Part shown: one piece after another, positions 26,336-36,388 of the stretch
Numbering within the stretch: position 1 is the stretch's first letter
How the letters are laid out: each line of letters starts with the position of its first letter
Assembly (NCBI RefSeq): GCF_000374865.1
Contig: NZ_KB895454.1
Location: 186,001 to 250,000 of the forward strand
Source: Arthrobacter sp. 135MFCol5.1
GTDB lineage: Bacteria; Actinomycetota; Actinomycetes; Actinomycetales; Micrococcaceae
Reading direction: 5' to 3'
Length of the DNA: 64,000 bases
Translations under genes and position numbers: made by a program
The notes under the pieces: model-generated
Databases searched by the model: none
What the model was told of the DNA's origin: nothing
The model's input: the letters and a program-made list of their open reading frames with translations, nothing else

Positions 26336-27391
26336 CTAGGCGCGGGACAGCGAAACCCAGCGGTCCAGCACCGCAGCGGCTGCACCGGAATCGATTGAGT
26401 CCGCCGCCCGTACGAAAGCCGCCTGCATACGGGCCAGGAACGGACCACTTGCGTCGAGATCGAAGGCGACCAGGCCGGCGGCCGCGTTGACCAGGACCGC
26501 GTCCCGGGCCGGACCTGGCTTCCCGGAGAGCACATCCCGGACCACACCGGCATTTGCAGTGGCGTCTCCCCCGCGCAGTTGTTCCACGGTGGCCAGGCTG
26601 ATGCCCAGGTCTTCAGGTGAGAAACGGAGCTCGCTGACGGCACCGTCGCGGATTTCCCACACGGTCGACGGACCGGTTGTCGTCAGTTCGTCGAGGCCGT
26701 CGTTCCCCCGGAACACCAATCCCCTGCTCCCCCGCCGCGCCAGGACGCCGGCCACGAGGGGCGCCATCCTTGCGTTGGCAACGCCGACGGCCGACGCCTG
26801 TACGTTGGCGGGGTTCGTCAGAGGCCCCAGGAAGTTGAACGCGGTGGGAATCGCCAGCTCGCGCCGGGGAACGGCCGTGTGCCGGAAGGAGGGGTGGAAG
26901 ACCTGGGCAAAGCAGAACGTGATGCCGGCTTCCTCCGCATTGCGTGCCACCCGGTCGATAGGCAGGTCAAGGCGGACACCGAGCGCCTCGAGCACATCGG
27001 CAGAGCCGGACGACGACGACGCCGCCCGGTTGCCGTGCTTGACGACCTTGGCGCCGGCACCCGCCGCTACCAGGGCGGCCATCGTCGAGATGTTGACAGT
27101 GTTAAGTTGGTCACCACCGGTGCCGACGATATCGAGCTTCTCCCCGGAGATTGCCACCGGCTTGGCGTGGGTCAGCATGGCTTCCACCAGGCCGGAGAGC
27201 TCGGCCACTGTCTCCCCCTTGGCGCTGAGTGCCACGAGGAAACCGGCGATCTGGGTTGGCGTCGCTTCGCCGGACATGATGGTGTCCATGGCCCACGACG
27301 TGTTGTCGGCCGTAAGATCGGCGCCCTTGATCAGCGCCGAGATGAGCCGGGGCCAGGTGTTGCCGGACGCTGCAGATGCCTGTGAAGTCAC
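26336..27391 (-). CDS. trpD: Anthranilate phosphoribosyltransferase
   Basis: Second step of tryptophan synthesis: joins anthranilate and PRPP. The 351-residue protein has the PRPP/metal motif [17 protein letters not shown], the glycine-rich [21 protein letters not shown] region, and [11 protein letters not shown]. Complete in length for the family. No other trp gene is nearby, so it is detached from the trp operon, as in other Arthrobacter-type genomes. It is divergent from ctaE with a shared intergenic region of about 150 bp. Confidence 0.97.
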   Translation of the reverse strand: MTSQASAASGNTWPRLISALIKGADLTADNTSWAMDTIMSGEATPTQIAGFLVALSAKGETVAELSGLVEAMLTHAKPVAISGEKLDIVGTGGDQLNTVNISTMAALVAAGAGAKVVKHGNRAASSSSGSADVLEALGVRLDLPIDRVARNAEEAGITFCFAQVFHPSFRHTAVPRRELAIPTAFNFLGPLTNPANVQASAVGVANARMAPLVAGVLARRGSRGLVFRGNDGLDELTTTGPSTVWEIRDGAVSELRFSPEDLGISLATVEQLRGGDATANAGVVRDVLSGKPGPARDAVLVNAAAGLVAFDLDASGPFLARMQAAFVRAADSIDSGAAAAVLDRWVSLSRA

Positions 27392-27503
27392 CTGCTGATG
27401 CTATCGAGCGATGGTGCGCGCTGACCAATATGAACGTCGGCCGGAACTTTTCGGGACGAATTCGCGTCTTTGTAGAAAAAGTCCCCCGAAAAGGCGGTTT
27501 GCG

Positions 27504-27540
27504 TTGGGCAGCACGGACTTTTGCAGACATAATGTCTATG
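27504..27540 (+). promoter_or_regulatory. Predicted leaderless promoter of ctaE
   Basis: TTGGGC (27504-27509), an 18-bp spacer and CATAAT (27528-27533) are followed after 6 bases by the GTG start codon of ctaE. The predicted transcription start coincides with the start codon and no Shine-Dalgarno exists upstream. Confidence 0.6.
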
Positions 27541-28178
27541 TGACATCTGCGACCCATGCCCCCAGTACCCCGGCGCACCCCACGCTGAACCGCCCCAATA
27601 TGGTTTCTGTCGGAACCGTAGTGTGGCTGTCCAGCGAGTTGATGTTCTTCGCCGGTCTCTTTGCCATGTACTTCACGCTGCGCTCAACGAGCGGTCAGAT
27701 GTGGGCGGAAGAGACAGCCAAGCTCAACTTCCCCTTTGCGCTCGTCAACACGATCGTCCTCGTGGCCAGTTCCTTCACTTGCCAGATGGGCGTGTTCGCC
27801 GCCGAACGGCTGCAACCCCGCCGCGCCGGCGGAGCCCTGCAGTTCGCCCGCTGGGGAATGAACGAATGGTTCACCCTGACGTTCCTGATGGGCGCGTTCT
27901 TCGTTGCCGGCCAGACCACCGAGTACGCAATGCTGGTTTCCGAGCACGTCTCGCTCTCCTCCAACGCTTACGGCTCTGCCTTCTACATGACCACCGGCTT
28001 CCACGGCCTGCACGTCATTGGCGGCCTGATTGCCTTCCTGCTCATCATGGGCCGGTCCTTCGCCGCGAAGAAGTTCGGACATTTCGAAGCAACGTCCGCA
28101 ATCGTCACCTCTTACTACTGGCACTTCGTTGACGTCGTGTGGATCGGCCTCTTCCTGGTCATCTACGTACTCAAGTAG
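27540..28178 (+). CDS. ctaE: Cytochrome c oxidase subunit III
   Basis: Membrane subunit of the aa3 terminal oxidase, 212 residues with five predicted helices. [28 protein letters not shown], the [23 protein letters not shown] region and [20 protein letters not shown] with its conserved His/Glu are diagnostic. The GTG at 27540 is the start because [18 protein letters not shown] follows as in relatives and a promoter lies immediately upstream. It leads the qcrCAB genes, the standard actinobacterial order. Confidence 0.96.
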   Translation: MTSATHAPSTPAHPTLNRPNMVSVGTVVWLSSELMFFAGLFAMYFTLRSTSGQMWAEETAKLNFPFALVNTIVLVASSFTCQMGVFAAERLQPRRAGGALQFARWGMNEWFTLTFLMGAFFVAGQTTEYAMLVSEHVSLSSNAYGSAFYMTTGFHGLHVIGGLIAFLLIMGRSFAAKKFGHFEATSAIVTSYYWHFVDVVWIGLFLVIYVLK

Positions 28179-28264
28179 CCAGCTTTGATTCTTTTTCTAC
28201 AAGAGGCAGAATTTCAGGTAGCGGCTCCCGGAGCCGGCGCAGGATCGAATAAAGGAACCACCAC

Positions 28265-29053
28265 GTGAAGGCACTCTCACAAAAGCGGCGTCACCCACTT
28301 GCAGCAATAGCGCTGCTCCTGATGGGGCTCCTCATCACTGGTGGGCTCTACGCCGTGGCCACCAGCATGAACGAGGCCAAGGCGAGCACCACCACGGCAA
28401 GCGCAAGCGACGTCGAAGAGGGCGGCAAGCTTTTCGCGGCGAACTGCGCCACCTGCCACGGCATGGGTGCCAGCGGTTCCAAGGATGGTCCCTCGCTGGT
28501 GGGCGTCGGCGCCGCAGCTGTTGACTTCCAGGTTGGCACCGGCCGCATGCCGATGCAGATGAACGGACCCCAGGCGATGAAGAAGCCTGTCCAGTTCAAC
28601 GAGCAGCAGACCTCACAGCTTGCAGCCTATGTCGCTTCCCTGGGAGCCGGCCCGGCAATTCCTGCAGACGAGCTGACAAACGGCGGCGGCGACGCTGCTG
28701 CCGGTGGAGAGCTGTTCCGCACCAACTGCGCCATGTGCCACAACGCCGCCGCCGCCGGCGGTGCGCTGACCCGCGGCAAGTTTGCTCCTGCTCTTGCCGA
28801 CGTAACCGGCAAGCACATCTACGAGGCCATGGTCACGGGCCCGCAGAACATGCCGGTGTTCAACGACGCCAACATCACCCCCGAGGGCAAGAAGGACATC
28901 ATCACCTTCCTGAAGCAGATCGAGTCCACCGGATCCCCGGGCGGAGCCGACCTGGGATCCCTTGGCCCGGTAGCTGAAGGCCTGTTCGTGTGGGTTGCCG
29001 GTCTCGGCGTCATCATCGCCTTCACCATCTGGCTGACCTCCAGGACTTCCTGA
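28265..29053 (+). CDS. qcrC: Dihaem cytochrome c subunit of the bc1 complex
   Basis: Carries electrons from the bc1 complex directly to the aa3 oxidase, replacing a soluble cytochrome c. The 262-residue protein has an N-terminal membrane anchor/signal (IALLLMGLLITGGLYAVA), two haem c motifs (Cys61-Cys64-His65 in CATCH; Cys155-Cys158-His159 in CAMCH) and a C-terminal anchor helix. Tandem c-type domains are specific to the actinobacterial supercomplex. GTG start after AAAGGAA. Between ctaE and qcrA. Confidence 0.97.
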   Translation: MKALSQKRRHPLAAIALLLMGLLITGGLYAVATSMNEAKASTTTASASDVEEGGKLFAANCATCHGMGASGSKDGPSLVGVGAAAVDFQVGTGRMPMQMNGPQAMKKPVQFNEQQTSQLAAYVASLGAGPAIPADELTNGGGDAAAGGELFRTNCAMCHNAAAAGGALTRGKFAPALADVTGKHIYEAMVTGPQNMPVFNDANITPEGKKDIITFLKQIESTGSPGGADLGSLGPVAEGLFVWVAGLGVIIAFTIWLTSRTS

Positions 29054-29152
29054 CGTCCCGCAGGACACACAAAACTTCTGCTGCCCTGTCAGCAGCTTGA
29101 AATTAGAAACTAACCCGGCAACTGCCGGGACGAGAGAAGGATGAGGCGAATT

Positions 29153-30223
29153 ATGGGCAACCATAGTGACGGCAGTCCGAACCACTCGGGCACCGTAGCT
29201 ACGGCTGGTCAGAATGAGGTGGAGAAGTTCCAGGATCCTGGGATTCCCCCGCATCGTTTGCGCCTGGCTGACACGGACCCGAGAGCCGCAAAGCGGGCAG
29301 AACGGCAGGTCGCCTTACTGTTTGGCATTTCTGTTGTTGGCACCCTGATCTTCCTGGTGGCGTACTTCGCCATCGATCTGGGTGACGACTCCAGCATCGC
29401 CACCATCCGGCTCCAGAACGCCCTGCTGGGCATTGGCACTGCCTTTGCCATGTTGGGTATCGGAACCGGCATCGTGCACTGGGCCAAAGCCCTGATGCCC
29501 GATCACGAAGTCTCCGAAGAGCGTCACGCGATCCGTTACGAGGAAGACCGCCAGGCTGCGGTCCGCATCGTCGACGACATCGTGGAAGAGACCGGCATCA
29601 AGCGCCGCCCGCTGATCCGTAACACCCTCCTGGGTGCGGTGGCCCTGGCTCCGCTTCCTGCAATCGCGATCTTCGGCGACCTCGGACCCCGCCCTGACGA
29701 CAAGCTTGCACATACCATGTGGGCTCCGCAGGACGGCAAGCGCAAGCGCCTGACCCGCGACCCTGACGGAACCCCTATCAAGGCTTCGGATGTCACCATC
29801 GGCTCGGCGTTCCACGTCATCCCCGAGGGACTCAACGAACTCGAGGAAGGCAAGCTCAACGAGAAGGCAAAGTCCGTTGTGTTGCTCATGCGCCTGGATC
29901 CCGCCTCGCTGAACCCGTCCAAGGGCCGTGAAGAGTGGGGTTACAACGGCATCGTTGCCTACTCGAAGATCTGCACCCACGTTGGCTGCCCCGTTGCTCT
30001 CTACGAGCAGCAGACGCACCACCTGCTGTGCCCGTGCCACCAGTCCACCTTCGACCTCACGCAAGAGTGCAAGGTGATCTTCGGCCCCGCCAGCCGTCCT
30101 CTCCCCCAGCTGCCGATCGCAGTTGATGACGAGGGCTACCTCGTCGCTACCAGCGACTTCCATGAACCCGTAGGACCAAGTTACTGGGAGCGTGATTCGC
30201 ATGAGCGCAGCATCAACAGCTGA
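29153..30223 (+). CDS. qcrA: Rieske iron-sulfur subunit of the bc1 complex
   Basis: Transfers electrons from quinol to the cytochrome c subunit through a 2Fe-2S cluster. The 356-residue protein has three membrane helices (about 45-68, 80-105 and 155-175), more than the single helix of proteobacterial Rieske proteins. Cluster ligands are Cys274 and His276 in CTHVGCP and Cys293 and His296 in CPCHQS. ATG 29153 follows GGATGAGG; ATG 29141, four codons earlier, is an alternative. The end overlaps the qcrB start, so the two are translationally coupled. Confidence 0.96.
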   Translation: MGNHSDGSPNHSGTVATAGQNEVEKFQDPGIPPHRLRLADTDPRAAKRAERQVALLFGISVVGTLIFLVAYFAIDLGDDSSIATIRLQNALLGIGTAFAMLGIGTGIVHWAKALMPDHEVSEERHAIRYEEDRQAAVRIVDDIVEETGIKRRPLIRNTLLGAVALAPLPAIAIFGDLGPRPDDKLAHTMWAPQDGKRKRLTRDPDGTPIKASDVTIGSAFHVIPEGLNELEEGKLNEKAKSVVLLMRLDPASLNPSKGREEWGYNGIVAYSKICTHVGCPVALYEQQTHHLLCPCHQSTFDLTQECKVIFGPASRPLPQLPIAVDDEGYLVATSDFHEPVGPSYWERDSHERSINS

Positions 30224-31871
30224 GCCGGCTTTCGTCGCCAAAACCAAGACAGGCCGGATCACCGACTTCGTCGACTCGCGTGTCGGCGGTTCGGGGATCC
30301 TCCGCGAGTTCGGCCGCAAGGTCTTCCCCGATCACTGGTCATTCATGTTCGGCGAAGTGGCGCTGTACTCCTTTGTCATCCTGCTGCTGTCCGGAACCTT
30401 CCTGACGTTCTTCTTCGATCCGTCCATGGCGGAGACCCACTACGACGGGTCCTACGTCCCCCTTAAGGGCGTGGAGATGTCGGTGGCGTACAGCTCGTCA
30501 CTGAACATCTCGTTCGACGTGCGTGGCGGACTCTTCATGCGCCAGGTCCACCACTGGGCAGCACTGCTGTTCGTGGCGTCGGTGGCCGTGCACATGCTCC
30601 GGGTCTTCTTTACCGGCGCGTTCCGCCGCCCGCGTGAGATGAACTGGGTTGTCGGCTGTGTCCTGCTGATCCTGGCCATGGCCGCCGGCTTCACCGGCTA
30701 CTCGCTTCCCGACGACCTGCTCTCCGGCAACGGCCTGCGCATCATCGACGGCGTGATCAAGTCAATTCCGGTCATCGGCACGTACATCTCGTTCTTCCTC
30801 TTCGGCGGAGAATTCCCGGGCACGGCCATCATCAGCCGCCTGTACATGCTGCACATCCTGCTGGTGCCGGCACTCATCCTACTGATGATCGTTATGCACC
30901 TCTTCATGGTCGTGGTCCACAAGCACACCCAGTACCCCGGCCCCGGCCGCAACGACAACAACGTCGTCGGCTACCCCCTCGGACCCGTGTACGCCGCGAA
31001 GGCCGGTGGATTCTTCTTCATCGTCTTCGGCGTGATCGCTTTGATGGCCGCGTTCTTCACCATCAACCCCATCTGGAACTACGGACCTTATGACCCCTCC
31101 CCGGTTTCCGCAGGCACCCAGCCTGACTGGTACATCGGGTTCGTTGACGGCGCCCTCCGGCTCATGCCCGGGACGCTTGGCAACTGGCACGTCGAGCAGA
31201 TCTTCTTTGGTCACGTGTTCACGTTCAACGTCCTCCTGCCTGCACTGGTACCGGCCGGGATCCTCTTCACCGTGATGTTCACCTACCCGTGGATCGAGCG
31301 CTGGGTGACCAAGGACGACCGTGAGCACCACGTCCTCGACCGTCCGAGGAATGCTCCGACCCGTACCGCCATCGGCATGGCCGGCTTCGTCTGGTACTGC
31401 GTCATGTGGGCGGCCGCAGGTTCGGACCTCATCGCAACCCACTTCGGTGTCTCCCTGAACGATGTCACCTACTGGCTGCGTGCACTGTTCTTCGTCGGCC
31501 CGATCATCGCGTTTATCGTCACCAAGCGCGTGGCTTTGGCCCTGCAGCGCAAGGACCGCGAAATCGCCCTTCACGGCCGCGAGACTGGCCGGATTGTTCG
31601 GCTTCCGCACGGTGAGTTCATCGAGGTGCACGCGCCACTGGATGAATACAAGCGGTACAAGCTGGTTGGTTTCGAATCACCCCAGGTACAGCCGGCTGTG
31701 CCGAACGAGCACGGCGTGGTCACCCGGAAGGAAAAGCGGCGCGCGCTGCTCTCCCGCTGGTTCTTCGAGGACCGCGTTGCTCCGGCAACCCCCGCGGAGC
31801 TGGAAGCAGCACACGGCCACGGCCACGAGGCTGTCGAAGCTGCAGAGGGCACCAAGAGCCTGACGCACTAG
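30201..31871 (+). CDS. qcrB: Cytochrome b subunit of the bc1 complex
   Basis: Quinol-oxidising membrane subunit with two b haems, 556 residues. Haem-ligating His pairs lie in RQVHHWAALLFVASVAVHML and in the later helix MLHILLVPALILLMIVMHLF. Eight or more helices are predicted, followed by an actinobacterial C-terminal extension of about 120 polar residues ending in a His/Glu-rich tail. ATG 30201 is preferred; GTG 30192 adds three residues. It overlaps qcrA by 23 bp and is closed by a strong terminator. Confidence 0.97.
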   Translation: MSAASTAEPAFVAKTKTGRITDFVDSRVGGSGILREFGRKVFPDHWSFMFGEVALYSFVILLLSGTFLTFFFDPSMAETHYDGSYVPLKGVEMSVAYSSSLNISFDVRGGLFMRQVHHWAALLFVASVAVHMLRVFFTGAFRRPREMNWVVGCVLLILAMAAGFTGYSLPDDLLSGNGLRIIDGVIKSIPVIGTYISFFLFGGEFPGTAIISRLYMLHILLVPALILLMIVMHLFMVVVHKHTQYPGPGRNDNNVVGYPLGPVYAAKAGGFFFIVFGVIALMAAFFTINPIWNYGPYDPSPVSAGTQPDWYIGFVDGALRLMPGTLGNWHVEQIFFGHVFTFNVLLPALVPAGILFTVMFTYPWIERWVTKDDREHHVLDRPRNAPTRTAIGMAGFVWYCVMWAAAGSDLIATHFGVSLNDVTYWLRALFFVGPIIAFIVTKRVALALQRKDREIALHGRETGRIVRLPHGEFIEVHAPLDEYKRYKLVGFESPQVQPAVPNEHGVVTRKEKRRALLSRWFFEDRVAPATPAELEAAHGHGHEAVEAAEGTKSLTH

Positions 31872-31887
31872 GAAACTCCAGCTGTAA

Positions 31888-31930
31888 CGAAGGGCCCGAT
31901 CCATGCCGGATCGGGCCCTTCGTTTTGTCG
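31888..31930. terminator. Terminator after qcrB
   Basis: Perfect 15-bp stem (31888-31902 with 31908-31922, 5-nt loop) followed by TTTTG. It ends the ctaE-qcrCAB transcript and separates it from the converging GntR gene. Confidence 0.9.
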
Positions 31931-31979
31931 TCCGGGCTCTGTACCCTGAACACCGCCGGCAGTACTCCCCCGGGCTGTT

Positions 31980-32750
31980 TCAGTGGTTGCGCGTCCTGCG
32001 GGCACCAGGCCGCTGCAACGGAACCCACAGCTTGTACCGGTCGGCGCGGTAGTACGAAACGGAATAGTCGACCATGGCGCGCGCCACAAACGCATGCCGT
32101 TGGATCTTCAACAATGGCGCCCCCACCTCCACGTTCAGCAACCGCGCCGTGGAGGGCGATGCAGCCGTAGCCTCGATCATGTCCTCGCCCCACTCCATCA
32201 CCAGGCCGAATTGTTCGCTGAGGACGTTGTACAACGACGTGGGAGGTTCGTGGTCAAGCAGGCCAGGGACGCGGTGGGCAGGAATAAAGTTCTCGTCGAC
32301 ACTCATCGGCTCCCCGTCCGCCAGCAGGAGCCGGCGGAACCGTACCACCGGTGTTCCTTCGTCGAGCTGGAGTTCGCGGGCCAGGAAGGCACTGGCTCCT
32401 ATCTGCTCGAAACTGAGGACTTTTGCCGCGGGAACCATGCCGCGGCGTTGCATCTCTTCGCTGTAGGACGTCAGCTTAACCTGAAGGTCGAGTTTCGGCC
32501 GCCGGACGAACGTTCCCAGCCCGACTACACGTTCGATGACCTCCTCCCCCACCAAGGCATCGATGGCTTGCCGGACGGTCATCCGGGCAAGTCCGAATCG
32601 TTCGGCAAGGTCACGCTCAGATGGAAGCGCTGAACCCGGAAGGCAGGATTCGGCTATGTACGCCCTCAGGATCTCGCGGAGTTGCACATAGATTGCGGTG
32701 CCGCTGGTGCGGTCAATTTCGCCGGTGATAGCGGTGGCGCCAGCTGCCAT
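31980..32750 (-). CDS. GntR/HutC-family regulator, DasR/NagR-like
   Basis: Transcription factor of 256 residues. The N-terminal winged helix (IYVQLREILRAYIAE, LPSERDLAERFGLARMTVRQAIDAL) precedes a UTRA effector domain (about 90-245) of the HutC type. DasR/NagR members sense glucosamine-6-phosphate or N-acetylglucosamine-6-phosphate and repress amino-sugar and PTS genes. Support for that assignment is the divergent HPr gene and a near-consensus dre operator 40 bp upstream, lying beside its own TAAAAT -10 box (32783-32788), which predicts autorepression. ATG preceded by AAGAGGGA. Confidence 0.87.
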   Translation of the reverse strand: MAAGATAITGEIDRTSGTAIYVQLREILRAYIAESCLPGSALPSERDLAERFGLARMTVRQAIDALVGEEVIERVVGLGTFVRRPKLDLQVKLTSYSEEMQRRGMVPAAKVLSFEQIGASAFLARELQLDEGTPVVRFRRLLLADGEPMSVDENFIPAHRVPGLLDHEPPTSLYNVLSEQFGLVMEWGEDMIEATAASPSTARLLNVEVGAPLLKIQRHAFVARAMVDYSVSYYRADRYKLWVPLQRPGARRTRNH

Positions 32751-32789
32751 GGTCCCTCTTCCTGCCGTGGTTGTCTTCCCTCATTTTAG

Positions 32790-32805
32790 GACGGTCTAGA
32801 CCAGT
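32790..32805. promoter_or_regulatory. dre-type operator between the GntR and HPr genes
   Basis: GACGGTCTAGACCAGT matches the last 13 positions of the DasR responsive element ACTGGTCTAGACCAGT; only the first three bases differ. It abuts the -10 box of the GntR gene and lies about 55 bp upstream of the HPr transcription start predicted from TATATT (32849-32854). Confidence 0.8.
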
Positions 32806-32910
32806 GGGTGACCGCTGGCCTTTTTAGTGCCGCGGGTTGCCCGCCCGCTATATTTAGTCAGGAAAATTTGACCGCCGACGGATGGGGCCGTCGTGACGAA
32901 GGAGTCCCCT

Positions 32911-33213
32911 TTGCCAACACTGAAGGCCGTAGTGACAGCACCTCAGGGCCTGCACGCACGCTCTGCCGCCGTGTTCGTCCGTGCCGTTACCGACACAGGG
33001 TTTCCCCTGGCCATTCGAAAGGACGGTGGCGGGCTTGTAGACGCACATTCCCTGCTCCAGGTGATGGCGGCCGACTTCCGGCAGGGCTGCGAAGTGGAAC
33101 TGGTGGTCAGCGACGACGCCTTGGACGGCGCTCAGGACCGCGGGCGGGCGCTGGAAGCACTCAGGGACCTCTGCAGGCTCCTGGAGTCCCAGGGGGCCAC
33201 CCAGGGCGTCTAG
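32911..33213 (+). CDS. ptsH: HPr phosphocarrier protein of the PTS
   Basis: Passes phosphate from enzyme I to sugar-specific EIIA proteins. The TTG start at 32911 follows GAAGGAG at ideal spacing and places the phospho-accepting residue of APQGLHARSA at exactly His15, the canonical number; the upstream GTG at 32893 has no such site. Product 100 residues, slightly longer than usual HPr (about 85-90) at the C-terminus. A Ser at position 47 (VDAHSLLQVM) corresponds to the regulatory Ser46 area. Probably repressed through the dre site upstream. Confidence 0.92.
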   Translation: MPTLKAVVTAPQGLHARSAAVFVRAVTDTGFPLAIRKDGGGLVDAHSLLQVMAADFRQGCEVELVVSDDALDGAQDRGRALEALRDLCRLLESQGATQGV

Positions 33214-33220
33214 GAAATGC

Positions 33221-33262
33221 AAAAACGTCGGGCCCCACCGCAAGGTGGGGCCCGACGTCGAT
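33221..33262. terminator. Bidirectional terminator between ptsH and ctaF
   Basis: Perfect 15-bp stem (33225-33239 with 33244-33258, GCAA loop). On the minus strand it is followed by TTTTTG, giving a strong terminator for the ctaC-D-F transcript; it also ends ptsH. Confidence 0.88.
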
Positions 33263-33276
33263 ATTACTGCAGAGGC

Positions 33277-33678
33277 CTAGTGCGCGTGGTCACCGCGGCT
33301 GTATTCGTAGACCCAGCCGACGAGGGCCACGACGGCAATGCCGCCGGCGATGAAGACGATCCAGAAACCGACTGCCATACCGAGGAAACCGGTGGCGCAC
33401 GCAATCCCGAGAACCAGGGGCCACCAGCTCCAGGGGCTGAAGTGTCCCTGCTCGCCGGCACCCTCGTGGATCTCGGCATCGCTGCGGTCTTCAGGCCGCA
33501 GCCCAACCCGCTTACCGGTGAATCCGAGGTAGGCGCCGATCATGCCTGCCAGGCCGCCGACGAGGAGAATGCCCAGGATGCCGACCCATTCGCTCCAGTT
33601 GGTCAGGAAGCCGTAGACCAGGGCGACGGGGACGAAGAAGAAGACTCCAGAGCCAAAGATCCAGGATTCAATTTTCAC
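33277..33678 (-). CDS. ctaF: Actinobacterial cytochrome c oxidase subunit IV
   Basis: Small accessory subunit of the aa3 oxidase, 133 residues, four hydrophobic segments in two pairs (about 5-25, 33-53, 85-105 and 108-125). The opening [22 protein letters not shown] and the [14 protein letters not shown] motif are typical of the actinobacteria-specific CtaF family. Its ATG overlaps the ctaD stop (ATGA), so the two subunits are coupled. Role: stability of the oxidase in the supercomplex (family knowledge). Confidence 0.94.
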   Translation of the reverse strand: MKIESWIFGSGVFFFVPVALVYGFLTNWSEWVGILGILLVGGLAGMIGAYLGFTGKRVGLRPEDRSDAEIHEGAGEQGHFSPWSWWPLVLGIACATGFLGMAVGFWIVFIAGGIAVVALVGWVYEYSRGDHAH

Positions 33679-35402
33679 TGTGCGGTGTCCTTCTGGTCAG
33701 CGTTGCCGAGCACTGCGGCTGCGGGGGCAGGCGAATCGACGGTGTGTACCTGTCGGAGTTCCGGGTGGTGGAGGTCCAGCGCAGGACGCTCTGAGCGGAT
33801 CCGGGGCAGGGACGTGAAGTTGTGGCGCGGCGGCGGGCAGGACGTGGCCCACTCCAGCGACGCTCCGAAGCCCCAAGGATCATCCACCTGGACCTTTTCG
33901 GCATTCCGCCACGTGATGTAGACGTTCCAGAAGAACGGAATCAGGGAAGCGCCGAGCACGAAGGATGCCACCGTGGAGAACTGGTTCATCCAGGTGAAGT
34001 TGTCCTCAGGCAGGTAGTCGGCGTAGCGGCGGGGCATGCCCATGACGCCGAGCCAGTGCTGGATCAGGAAGGTGCCGTGGAAGCCCAGGAACAGCAGCCA
34101 GAAGTGGATCTTGCCCAGGCGTTCGTTGAGCATCTTGCCGGTCCACTTGGGCCACCAGAAGTAGAACCCGGCGAACATGGCGAACACGACAGTGCCGAAC
34201 ACCACGTAGTGGAAGTGCGCAACCACGAAGTAGGAGTCCGATACGTGGAAGTCCAGCGGCGGGGAAGCCAGGATGATGCCTGTCAGGCCACCGAAGAGGA
34301 ACGTGATGAGGAAGCCGATGCTCCACAGCATGGGGGTCTCGAAAGTCAGCGACCCCCGCCACATGGTACCGATCCAGTTGAAGAACTTCACGCCGGTGGG
34401 CACCGCGATGAGCATGGTCATGAACGAGAAGAACGGCAGCAGGACTGCGCCGGTGACGTACATGTGGTGGGCCCAGACGGTCACGGAGAGGGCAGCAATG
34501 GCGATGGTTGCGTAAACCAGGCCCTTGTAACCGAAGATCGGCTTGCGGCTGAACACGGGGAAGATCTCAGAGACGATACCGAAGAAGGGCAGCGCGATGA
34601 TGTATACCTCGGGGTGCCCGAAGAACCAGAACAGGTGCTGCCAGAGGACTGCACCGCCGTTCGCGGGATCGAAGATGTGCGCACCGAACTTCCGGTCCGC
34701 GCCGAGGGCGAAGAGGGCTGCGGCCAGCGGCGGGAAGGCCATGAGCACCAGGATCGCCGTGATCAGGGTGTTCCAGGTGAAGATGGGCATCCGCCACATG
34801 GTCATGCCCGGGGCGCGCATGCAGATGATGGTGGTGATGAAGTTGACCGCGCCGAGGATGGTGCCGAAGCCGGACAGTGCCAGGCCGAATACCCACAGGT
34901 CACCGCCGATGCCAGGGGTAAACGTGGTGTCCGAGAGCGGCGCGTAGGCGAACCAGCCGAAGGACGCAGCACCCTGGGGGGTGATGAAGCCCGACACCGC
35001 AATGGTGGAGCCGAAGAGGAAGAACCAGAACGCGAGGGCGTTCAGGCGCGGGAACGCGACGTCGGGGGCACCGATCTGCAGCGGCATGATCACGTTGGCG
35101 AACCCGGCAAAGAGCGGGGTGGCGAACATCAGGAGCATGACGGTGCCGTGCATGGTGAACAGCTGGTTGTACTGCTCCTTGGTCTGCAGGATCTGCATGC
35201 CGGGCTCGAAGAGCTCGGCACGGATCAGCAGCGCCATCACGCCGCCGAGGCAGAAGAACACAAACGATGCGATCAGGTACATGTACCCGATGGTTTTGTG
35301 GTCTGTGGAGGTGATCCAGTTGACGACGATGCGTCCCTTGGATTTTGGTACCACGGGCGCCGACAGGGCTCCCGCGGGTGCGGATTGGGTGTACGTAGCC
35401 AC
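33675..35402 (-). CDS. ctaD: Cytochrome c oxidase subunit I
   Basis: Catalytic subunit of the aa3 oxidase, carrying haem a and the haem a3-CuB centre and pumping protons; 575 residues with about twelve helices. [21 protein letters not shown] contains the CuB His and its cross-linked Tyr; WAHHMYVTG holds further CuB His residues; [15 protein letters not shown] carries the haem ligands. The C-terminus extends into a polar tail. ctaC lies 10 bp upstream and ctaF overlaps the end, giving a ctaC-ctaD-ctaF operon. Confidence 0.97.
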   Translation of the reverse strand: MATYTQSAPAGALSAPVVPKSKGRIVVNWITSTDHKTIGYMYLIASFVFFCLGGVMALLIRAELFEPGMQILQTKEQYNQLFTMHGTVMLLMFATPLFAGFANVIMPLQIGAPDVAFPRLNALAFWFFLFGSTIAVSGFITPQGAASFGWFAYAPLSDTTFTPGIGGDLWVFGLALSGFGTILGAVNFITTIICMRAPGMTMWRMPIFTWNTLITAILVLMAFPPLAAALFALGADRKFGAHIFDPANGGAVLWQHLFWFFGHPEVYIIALPFFGIVSEIFPVFSRKPIFGYKGLVYATIAIAALSVTVWAHHMYVTGAVLLPFFSFMTMLIAVPTGVKFFNWIGTMWRGSLTFETPMLWSIGFLITFLFGGLTGIILASPPLDFHVSDSYFVVAHFHYVVFGTVVFAMFAGFYFWWPKWTGKMLNERLGKIHFWLLFLGFHGTFLIQHWLGVMGMPRRYADYLPEDNFTWMNQFSTVASFVLGASLIPFFWNVYITWRNAEKVQVDDPWGFGASLEWATSCPPPRHNFTSLPRIRSERPALDLHHPELRQVHTVDSPAPAAAVLGNADQKDTAQ

Positions 35403-35412
35403 GTCGCTCCCC

Positions 35413-36285
35413 TTACTTGGTTTCGTTCAGGTTCGGGTTGCGGTCGTACTCAGCACCAAGCAGGCCGGTGTTGCCTTCAGCCTTGAGCTGGTCCATGTGT
35501 GCCTGGAATTCGGTTTCCGACACCACCTTGACGCGGAACAGCATTTCGGAGTGGTACTCGCCGCAGAGTTCGGCACACTTGCCGTCGTAGGTGCCCTCTT
35601 TAGTGGGGGTGAACCGGATGTAGTTGGTCTTGCCGGGGATCATGTCGCGCTTCTGCAGGAAGGCGGGAACCCAGAAGGAGTGGATGACATCGCGGGAATT
35701 GAGTTCGAGGTCAACGGACTTGTTGACCGGCAGGTACAGCGTAGGAAGCTGTTCCATGTCGATGTTGTTGCCGGTCAGGTGGGCCTGGACACCGGCCTCG
35801 TGGAGGTCTTCCTGGATGACGTCGCCGGACTTGTAGTTGAAGTCCCACGCCCACTGCTTGCCGCGGACGTCGACGACGACGTCGGCAGGCTGCGAACGGT
35901 CATCGATCGCCTGCTGGTCACGGTCGGTGAAGTAGAAGAACACCAGGACCATGAAGATCGGGATAGTGAGGTAGAAGACCTCGAGGGGAAGGTTGAAGCT
36001 GGTCTGCCGCGGGAAGCCCACGGTTCCCTTGCGGCGGCGGTAGGCCACCAGGCACCAGATGATCAGGCCCCAGGTAATGGTGCCCACCACGAGCGCAGCA
36101 ATCCATGAGTTGACCCAGAGGTCCATGATGCGGTCGGTGTTGCTGGTGGTGCCACGTTCAGTGGGCATCCACCCTTTCTCTACCTCTGGCGAACATCCGG
36201 TCAAAACCAACGCGCCGGCAATAGCCAAGCTTGAGATCGTTGTGATCGTTTTGCGTCGGCTGCCGGTTCGGTTCTGCGAACTCAC
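35413..36285 (-). CDS. ctaC: Cytochrome c oxidase subunit II (lipoprotein)
   Basis: Accepts electrons at the CuA centre; 290 residues. The signal peptide ends in LVLTGC, a lipobox with Cys31, then two membrane helices (about 58-80 and 100-118) and a cupredoxin domain. CuA ligands are visible in [12 protein letters not shown] (Cys237, Cys241, His245, Met248) plus His203 near [14 protein letters not shown] start preceded by AGGAAGGG. A long hairpin lies in the region upstream, so expression may be controlled at the RNA level. Confidence 0.97.
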   Translation of the reverse strand: MSSQNRTGSRRKTITTISSLAIAGALVLTGCSPEVEKGWMPTERGTTSNTDRIMDLWVNSWIAALVVGTITWGLIIWCLVAYRRRKGTVGFPRQTSFNLPLEVFYLTIPIFMVLVFFYFTDRDQQAIDDRSQPADVVVDVRGKQWAWDFNYKSGDVIQEDLHEAGVQAHLTGNNIDMEQLPTLYLPVNKSVDLELNSRDVIHSFWVPAFLQKRDMIPGKTNYIRFTPTKEGTYDGKCAELCGEYHSEMLFRVKVVSETEFQAHMDQLKAEGNTGLLGAEYDRNPNLNETK

Positions 36286-36388
36286 AGACGGCCCTTCCTA
36301 CTTGTTGCTGTTGTCCGGGCTGCCATGGGCGCTCCGGGCACACTAAAAGTTTTACTACTCGGTGTAGAGCTTACCGCTCTGCCGGGCG

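Noticed and set aside
33822..35486. 554-codon open frame antisense to ctaD
   Set aside because: Composition is Glu/Gly/Asp/Arg-rich, the usual mirror of a hydrophobic high-GC membrane gene; ctaD is certain.
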